A stretch of DNA of 64,000 bases. Origin: Henckelia pumila. Its lineage: Eukaryota > Streptophyta > Magnoliopsida > Lamiales > Gesneriaceae. Position 1 is the stretch's first letter. Every line of letters begins with the position of its first letter. Below the pieces are notes generated by a model. It was not told the origin of the DNA, did no database searches, and worked only from the letters and a program-made list of their open reading frames with translations. This document shows, one piece after another, positions 57,714 to 64,000 of this stretch. The translations under genes and the position numbers were made by a program. The stretch is taken from the NCBI RefSeq assembly GCF_033568475.1, contig NC_133123.1:135120242-135184241 (forward strand), given 5' to 3'.

Positions 57714-57843
57714 CTACAATTTCGATATTTCGCTAGTTATGGGCGTGGAAATTGAATCGATGGTGGAAACTATTGATTTATTATTTAAGAGCGGAAATGG
57801 TGGTGCCGGGGATCCAGGGTGCAGGAAAACTCACGGGAGTGAA

Positions 57844-57862
57844 CGTGGAGTTTTATAATTGG
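57844..57862 (-). promoter_or_regulatory. ER-stress response element (ERSE), perfect match
   Basis: Minus-strand CCAAT, nine bases, CCACG, in the orientation of the PDI gene and about 130-150 bp upstream of its start codon. It also fits the plant form CCAAT-N10-CACG bound by NF-Y and bZIP28. The spacer contains TATAAAA, so the site may overlap the core promoter. Confidence 0.7.
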
Positions 57863-57890
57863 TTGAGTTCAAAGTTAAGCAAATAGAATA

Positions 57891-57900
57891 TTGACACGTG
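57891..57900. promoter_or_regulatory. G-box in the PDI promoter
   Basis: GACACGTGTA, with a CACGTG core usable by bZIP or bHLH factors, about 30 bp upstream of the ERSE. Confidence 0.5.
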
Positions 57901-58000
57901 TATTGTATGAGTCCATTTGACTTTTACTTGCCGGGAAAACAAGTCGTTGTATGAGGGGAAGAGATAAATTATAAATTATAAATCACAAAAAATTCAATAG

Positions 58001-58243
58001 TGTTTGAAAAGATAAAATTTTACAGTAAAAAGTAAATATTTCAAAATTTAAAATATATCAAATTCTACATTTTATAATATTTTTTTCTCAACTCAATTGT
58101 ATTTTTCATCACAAATGAAGACTTATTTATAGATCCACATTTGAGATTAGTCCAAAAATAAATACATCATCATCTACATCATCACACACTAATTTTCCAC
58201 ATTTTACAACTCAATATTCAACATTCAACATTCAATATTCAAC

Positions 58244-58244
<1 letters not shown>
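58001..58244 (-). repeat. 3' LTR of the copia element (244 bp)
   Basis: Minus-strand TGTTGAATATTGAATG...TTTTCAAACA. Short LTRs with this start and a TATA box (58124-58131) occur in a common copia family of dicots. It points toward the PDI gene. The left flank AATAG would be the target copy; its partner is outside the window. Confidence 0.7.
58124..58131 (-). promoter_or_regulatory. TATA box in the copia 3' LTR
   Basis: TATAAATA on the minus strand, about 410 bp upstream of the PDI start codon and in the same direction. Confidence 0.5.

Positions 58245-58293
<49 letters not shown>
58245..58293. repeat. (TAA)n microsatellite
   Basis: About 16 units between the LTR and the polypurine tract; a shorter run recurs at 58321-58339. 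Confidence 0.9.
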
Positions 58294-58294
<1 letters not shown>

Positions 58295-58306
58295 TATTTT
58301 TCATCA

Positions 58307-58363
58307 CTCCCCCTTGTGATGATAATAATAATAATAATATATTTTTCATCACTCCCCCTTGTG
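58307..58363 (-). other. Duplicated polypurine tract
   Basis: Minus-strand CACAAGGGGGAG occurs at 58307-58318 and again at 58352-58363, each followed by TGATGAAAAATATATT and a TAA-type run. A segment of about 45 bp is tandemly duplicated. Confidence 0.65.
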
Positions 58364-58494
58364 ATGATGATCGTGATATGATGACTGTCTTCATTACGTG
58401 TTTTATACTGCCTCGTTAAAAATCTTACTAGAAAAAATCCAGTGGGATAAAAACCATAGTAAGGGAAAAAGAGTGCAGCCACGTAAACTCCCCC

Positions 58495-60053
58495 TCATGT
58501 TAACATGAGTGATTCTTCACATATTCCGCAGATTGCGCATCTCAATGTTGTATATATGCTTTCTGAATATCGTCGTGGGAAGTGCCTTTGTGAAGAGATC
58601 TGATGAGTTCTCACTTGATTGGATATAACAAATATCAATATCTTTATTCTTCTCAAGCTCTTGAGTGTAGGCAAAGAACTTTGGGGTATATGTTTTGTTC
58701 TGTCACTTTTGATGTGTCTTTCTTTCATTTGAGCAATACATGCAACATTGTCTTCATACAACGTCACAGACTTCTTGTCTACTGATAATCCACAAGAATT
58801 TTGGATATGTTGTGTCATTGATTTTAGCCAAACACATTCACGGCTTGCTTCATGTAGCGCAATAATCTCAGCGTGATTTGATGAAGTTGTTACGAGTATT
58901 TGTTTCTGTTAACGCCAATAAATTGCGGTGCCTCCACGAGTAAATACATATCCGGTTTGGGAACGTGCCTTATGTGGATCAGATAAATATCCAGCATCGG
59001 TATAACCAATGATACTTTGATTGGTGTCTTTTGAGTACAAAAGTCCCAAATCTGTCGTTTCTCGTAGATAACGAAATATATGTTTAATTCCGTTTCAGTG
59101 TCTCTTTGTTGGATATGAACTGAATCTTGCCAATAAATTTACAGCAAAAGATATATCTGGTCTAGTGCAATTTGCAAGATACATAAGGGCACCAATGGCA
59201 CTTAGATATGGTACTTCTAAACCAAGAATAACTTCATCATCTTCACATGGACGAAATGGATCCTTTTCTATGTTTAATGATCTTACAACCATTGGAGTAC
59301 TTAATGGATTTGATTTATCCATATTAAAACGTTTAAGGATCTTTTCTGTATAATTTGCCTGGTGAACAAAAATTTCACATTCTTTTTGTTCTATTTGCAA
59401 ACCCAGACAGTACTTGGTTTTTTCAAGATCCTTCATTTCGAATTCTTCCTTCAAGTACATCATAACCTCTTGAATTTCTTTATTCGTTGCAATGATGTTT
59501 AAATCATCAACAATACAGCAATAATTACACATCCGGATGTTGTTTTTTTGATGAAAACACAAGGGCATATTGGATCATTTGCATATTCCTTTTTCATCAA
59601 GTGCTCACTTAGCCGATTATACCACATTCGGCCGGATTGCTTCAACCCATATAATGATCTTTGCAATTTTACAGAATAAAATTCTCTGGGTTTTGAACTT
59701 TGTGCCTCAGGCATCTTAAATCTTTCAGGGATTTTCATGTATATATCATTATCAAGTGATCCGTATAAGTAAGCCGTAACAATATCCATCAAACATATTT
59801 CCAAATTTTCAGACACTGCCAAACTAATCAAATATCGAAACGTAATTGCATCCATAACAGGATAATACGTTTCTTCATAATCAATTCCAGTCTTTTGAGA
59901 AAAACCTTGTGCAACAAGTCTAGCTTTATATCTTACTATTTCATTTTTCTCATTTTGTTTTCGAATAAAAACCCATTTGTATCCAACAGGTTTTACACCT
60001 TCAGGTGTGAGGACTATAGGTCCAAAAACGTTGTGTTTATTTAGCAAATCCAA
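58495..60053 (-). pseudogene. pol: copia reverse transcriptase and RNase H, decayed
   Basis: RT runs from about 60053 (GYKWVFIRKQNE; ARLVAQGFSQKTGIDYEETY; LYGLKQSGRMWYNRL). At about 59530 the frame shifts into the segment with the catalytic VDD box (IVDDLNIIATN), which runs to about 59095 (SAIGALMYLANCTRPDIS). RNase H sequence follows with further stops and shifts to 58495; the piece TLYEDNVACIAQMKERH keeps the Asp of the third motif. No continuous enzyme can be made. Confidence 0.85.
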
Positions 60054-60176
60054 TTTAATCTGTATGACATCTTTCCATTTTGCTCAATCATGACGAGTTT
60101 TACATTCACCAAAGGTTTTTGGTTCATGATCCTCATTTTCATTTATGATGTCACATGCCACATTATAAAAAAATAT

Positions 60177-60844
60177 CTAATCAATATCTTCTATATCTTT
60201 TCGGTTCCATATTTTTTTAGTATTAATATAATTGATAGAGATTTCACGATTCTCGTCAGTTTGTGGTTCTGACTGAACATTTTCATCATCAGGTGTTTCT
60301 TCTGGAACACCATTTTCTATTTTATGATCATCGTGTTTCTCTATGCCTTTTCTTTTTCGAGGATTTTTTTCCTTGGAACCGACTGGCCTTCCACGCTTCA
60401 TGCGTTTTATGACATCATGAGTGTCTTCAATTTGTTTCTTTGGAATTTCAATTCGAGCAGGGGCATTTACAGCATGTAAATATGATTTTGTTACCCCTTT
60501 TGTGTCTGCAAATACATCTGGTATTTGATTTGCAATTCTTTGCAAGTACACAATTTGCTGTACATCTTTCTCACATTGTTTAGTCCTTGGATCCAAATGT
60601 AGCAATGATGGTACATACCATGTGATTTATTTTTCAATGTGTTTCTTTTCTCCCCCTAACATTGGAAAGATTTCTTCATTAAAATGACAATCAGCAAAAT
60701 GTGCTGTAAACACATCGCCTGTCTGAGGCTCAAGATATCGAATGATTGATGGGCTATCATAACAGATATAAATATCGATTTTTCTTTGAGTACCCATTTT
60801 TTATCGTTGAGGTGGTGCAATAGGCATATACACCATACATCCAA
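60177..60844 (-). pseudogene. pol: copia integrase C-terminal/linker region, fragmented
   Basis: The frame is broken by stops near 60800 and 60606 and at 60177. The last segment (60177-60605) is highly charged (KRMKRGRPVGSKEKN), as is usual between integrase and RT in this family. Family identity comes from position and composition. Confidence 0.7.
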
Positions 60845-62009
60845 AAATTATCAGATGAGAAATATTTGGTTCTTTACCAAATACAAGCTGCAATGAGAAG
60901 AATTTATGATATGCACTTGGTCTGATGCGAATTAATGCCGTAGCATGTAAAATTGCATGTCCCCATATAGAAATAGAGAGTTTTGTTCTCATAATCATTG
61001 GTCTAGCAATCAGTTGTAGACGTTTAATCAATGATTCAGCTAATCCATTATGTGTATGAACATGAGCAACAAGATATTCAACAGTAATTTCCATTGACAT
61101 ACAATAGTCATTGAAAGTTTGGGAAGTAAATTCTCCAGCATTATCAAGTCTTATTTTATTGATTGTATAATCAGGATATTGATTCCGCAATTTTATTATT
61201 TGAGCCATTAGTTTTGCAAATGCCACATTCCGAGTTGACAATAAGCATACATGTGACCATCTGCTGGAGGCATCGATCAATACCATAAAATATCGAAATG
61301 GTCCACATGGTGGATGAATTGACCCACAAATATCACCCTGAATACGTTCAAGAAATATGGGTGATTCTGTTTGGATTTTAGCTGGCGATGGTCTTATAAT
61401 AAGTTTTCCAAGAGAACATGATTTACATTGAAACTTATTATTCTGAAAGATCTTCAGGTATTTCAATGGATGACCATGCGTATTTTTAATAATTCTTCGC
61501 ATCATTATTGAACCAAGATGTCCCAATCGATCATGCCAATTGATTAATATTGAAGAACTATTAATCACCATATTTGATTCGATTGACCTTATATGTGTAT
61601 AATGCAATCCAGTAGGGAGCATTGATAATTTTTCAACCACATATTTCTTTCTTGATTTATATGTGGTAAGACACATATATTTCTGATTTCCATCAGTTAT
61701 CGTCTCAGTATCATATCCATGAGAATATATGTCATTAAAACTCAACAAATTTTTTTTCGATTGTGGTGAATATAAAGCATCATTTATCAGAAATTTTGTA
61801 CCATTTGGTAACAAAAATTGTGCTTTACCACAACCTTCAATCAAGTATACAGGACCTGATATTGTATTCATCATTGTTTTTGTTGGTTTTATTTCCAAGA
61901 AATATCTTTCATCTCGCAGAATAGTGTGCGTTGTACCACTATCCGGTATGCAAATTTCCATGATATTATTTTCATGTTTGCTCATAGCATTTTCCATATC
62001 AAACTTCAC
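60801..62009 (-). pseudogene. pol: copia protease and integrase core
   Basis: An open 402-codon stretch with the protease active-site sequence PDSGTTHT near its start, the GAG-preintegrase block (NWHDRLGHLG), two zinc-binding Cys (CKSC) and the integrase core. Acidic residues are seen in GDICGSIHPP, RLDNAGEF and the Glu of NGLAESLIKR. It ends at a stop where the family continues into the linker. This is the best preserved part of the element, but it is not joined to an intact gag or RT. Confidence 0.85.
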
Positions 62010-62121
62010 AAAAATTCAATAAAGAAAAATTAAGTTCAATACAAATGCAAAATATAACATGCTTTATAATATAAGAATGCATGAAAAATACAAATTTGTT
62101 ACAATCTAGTTCCACCAATCT

Positions 62122-63189
62122 TTAATCAATGTCTTCGAAATCATTCAAAAAATCTGCAGCATTGAAACTAGTTGAACCAATTAAATGGTCACTATTTTCA
62201 ACAAAATTGGTCTCTTTTCCTTTCCCCTTTGTCGAGTCTTTATAGAGCTTATATAGGTGCTCAGGGTTTCGACAAATATGTGACCAATGTCCTGGAGTGC
62301 CACATCTATAACAAACACTCTCAGTTCTTTTTGAGTGATTTTCATTTTCACTCGTATTTTCATGCTGCCTTTTTGGTGGGTGGTTCGTGACGTTCTTTTG
62401 AGATGAGTTATTGAAGTAACTATCTCGATTGTTTTCATATCCACGGCCGCGACCACGACCGCGATCATTTTTACGTCCACGTCCACGCCCACTTCCTCGA
62501 CCTCGTCCATGACCAAAATCTGGTCTATGCCTTTGATTTTCATTTTCATTTTTCATTACGACATTTGCTTCAGAAAATGCCGTTGATCTAGTGGGTCGGG
62601 ATTGATGATTTCTTATTAACAATTCGTTGTTCTTTTCCGCCACAAGAAGACATGCAATGAGTTCAGAATATCTCGTAAAACCAAGCACTCTATACTGTTG
62701 CTGTAGAGTTATATTTGATGCGTGAAAAATGGAAAATATTTTCTCAAGCATTTCCATCTCTGTGACTTCAAGTCCACAGAATTTTAATTGCGAGACTATT
62801 CGATACATCGCAGAATTATAATCACTGACTTTTTTAAAGTCTTGAAATCTCAACGTATTTCATTCATCACAGGCGATCGGGAGTATCACTTCCCTTATAT
62901 GCTCAAATCTTTCTTTCAACCCTTTCCATAAAATCATTGGGTCTTTTTCTGTGAGATACTCACATTTCAACCCTTCATCAAGATGTCGGCGTAAGAAAAT
63001 CATTGCCTTTGCTTTATCTTGTGAGGTTGATATATTAATTTCTTTGATGGCATCACTTAGACCCAATGACTTAAGATGCATCTCAACATCAAGAGTCCAT
63101 GGCATATAATTTTTTTCAGTGATATCGAGTGCAACGAATTCAAGCTTTGCCAAGTTTGATATGGTGGTACTAGAAAAATAACAATGCAT
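62122..63189 (-). pseudogene. gag: copia gag with one nonsense codon
   Basis: The frame starts at Met 63189 and carries a copia gag domain (KNYMPWTLDVEMHLKSLGL). It is interrupted by TGA at 62857-62859 where relatives have Trp, and then continues in the same frame to 62122. The second part has the rest of gag, an Arg/Gly-rich tract (GRGRGSGRGRGRK) and a CCHC knuckle (CYRCGTPGHWSHIC). A 112-bp gap without an open frame separates it from the protease. Confidence 0.88.
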
Positions 63190-64000
63190 TTTATTAGTTA
63201 ATTTCCATTAATATGACAATACAAAATAATGGAAAAATGAAAATTACAAGTGCGTATACAAATAGATAAAAATTATGTGGTGGAAAATCGCTGGTGAATA
63301 CAAGACTCTTGAGTATGATGATCATAATCGTTATGAAAAATAGCCTTATAAATGCCATCATCTCCATCTTCGAAAAATCGAGTAAAAATATTTTGAGAGA
63401 AAGAGTGAATTTTGGTGTGATTGAAAATAAGTTTGAGTGAACATATTTATAGGCCAAAAACTAGTCGTTTGTGACCGTTGAGGGTAAAAAAAAAAAATCG
63501 AGTATATGTTGAATAAAAATTCGTGATAATGATGCAATGCATATAATGATAATCATAATTAAATAATTATGTATATCATATCACATTATTATAAGGTCAG
63601 TTTCGTAGACAACCTTTTATATAATATTGTGAAATTATACCAATATAGTTAGTATAAAGTCAGGTATAGTATATCATATCACATTATTATAAGATCGGTT
63701 TCATAGACAACCTTTTATATAATAACATGAAATTATACAGATATGATTATATTGTTTAAGAACCTTAGAGTCTTTTATACTTGTCGTATCCCTTACCGGG
63801 AGTGTGAGATGTCGTCTTAACATCCTCCCAGGATTTATAAAAAGTTTTGAAAAAAACTTATTTTTTTTCATAACATGATATTATATATTAATATATACAC
63901 AATAAAAATATATAAACAGTAAAATAAAAATTCTTACTTGTTGAATATTTTTGACTTTTTCTTGTATTTTGGAGCGTCGGAAATTATAGAGAACCTTCGA
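63190..64000 (-). other. Leader of the copia element with tandem repeats
   Basis: AT-rich and non-coding. A 75-bp unit at 63572-63646 is repeated at 63670-63744 (98-bp offset). TATAAATAT on the minus strand at about 63441-63450 could be a promoter. No primer binding site was recognised. Confidence 0.55.

Larger units (their letters stand above)
57714..58000 (-). promoter_or_regulatory. PDI promoter and 5' UTR region
   Basis: Only 287 bp separate the start codon from the copia LTR at 58001. The region holds the ERSE, the G-box and an AT-rich TATA-like stretch near 57775. Confidence 0.5.
58001..64000 (-). mobile_element. Decayed Ty1/copia retrotransposon, continuing past the window
   Basis: Minus-strand order from the right: untranslated leader, gag, protease, integrase, RT, RNase H, polypurine tract(s), microsatellite and 3' LTR (58001-58244). 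Gag and pol carry multiple stops and frameshifts, so the copy is old or inactive. The 5' LTR would lie beyond 64000. The domain order (integrase before RT) is diagnostic of copia. Confidence 0.85.

Noticed and set aside
63441-63450. TATA box as evidence for a 5' LTR identical to 58001-58244
   Set aside because: Flanking sequence does not match the short LTR, so I did not call a second LTR here.
63194-63457. 87-codon hydrophobic frame upstream of copia gag
   Set aside because: Lies in the element leader or LTR, AT-rich, with no family resemblance; hydrophobicity follows from T-rich codons.

Overview
The window is eukaryotic nuclear DNA from a flowering plant, most likely an asterid eudicot. 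Genes carry GT-AG introns, the intergenic DNA is AT-rich, and about two thirds of the sequence is plant transposable elements: Ty1/copia, Ty3 (Athila-like and Tekay-like), LINE, SINE, MITEs and PIF/Harbinger. The species cannot be fixed from the sequence alone.

Four host genes are readable. (1) A TET5/6-type tetraspanin (+, 7291-8702, 3 exons). (2) A complete plastid chorismate synthase (+, 11923-16296, 13 exons, 435 aa), the last step of the shikimate pathway. (3) A class III patatin-related acyl hydrolase (-, 46612-49673, 2 exons) with the G-x-G-x-G motif of that class. (4) An ER protein disulfide isomerase of PDIL1-4 type (-, 54064-57713, 12 exons, KDEL end). The PDI gene carries a one-base insertion in exon 6 and has a perfect ER-stress element (CCAAT-N9-CCACG) upstream.

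Repeat layout. 1-5600 is a stack of nested insertions: a BARE/Angela-like copia 3' end lies in a fragment of another LTR, which lies in a LINE ORF1 that is also split by a solo LTR. 5.6-11.9 kb holds a Mutator-like MITE with a 10-bp target duplication, an inverted-repeat element inside the tetraspanin intron, a SINE with an 18-20 bp duplication, and a second Angela-type LTR fragment. 18234-20746 is a solo LTR with a perfect 5-bp duplication. 21777-42904 is one 21-kb nested structure: a gag-only Tekay-like element (3.1-kb LTRs, duplication AAATC) interrupted by an 11.4-kb Athila-like element (1371-bp LTRs, duplication CATTC). 51208-53473 is a PIF/Harbinger element keeping only the Myb-like ORF1. 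58001 to the window end is a decayed copia element whose 3' LTR points into the PDI gene.

The most unusual pattern is that three unrelated LTR families here (2.7 kb, the Tekay-like LTRs, and the Athila-like LTRs plus an internal spacer) carry clusters of CpG-rich self-complementary modules built on CTCGC...GCGAG, in otherwise AT-rich DNA. All exon structures, duplications and substitution counts were worked out by eye; no alignment or database search was run.
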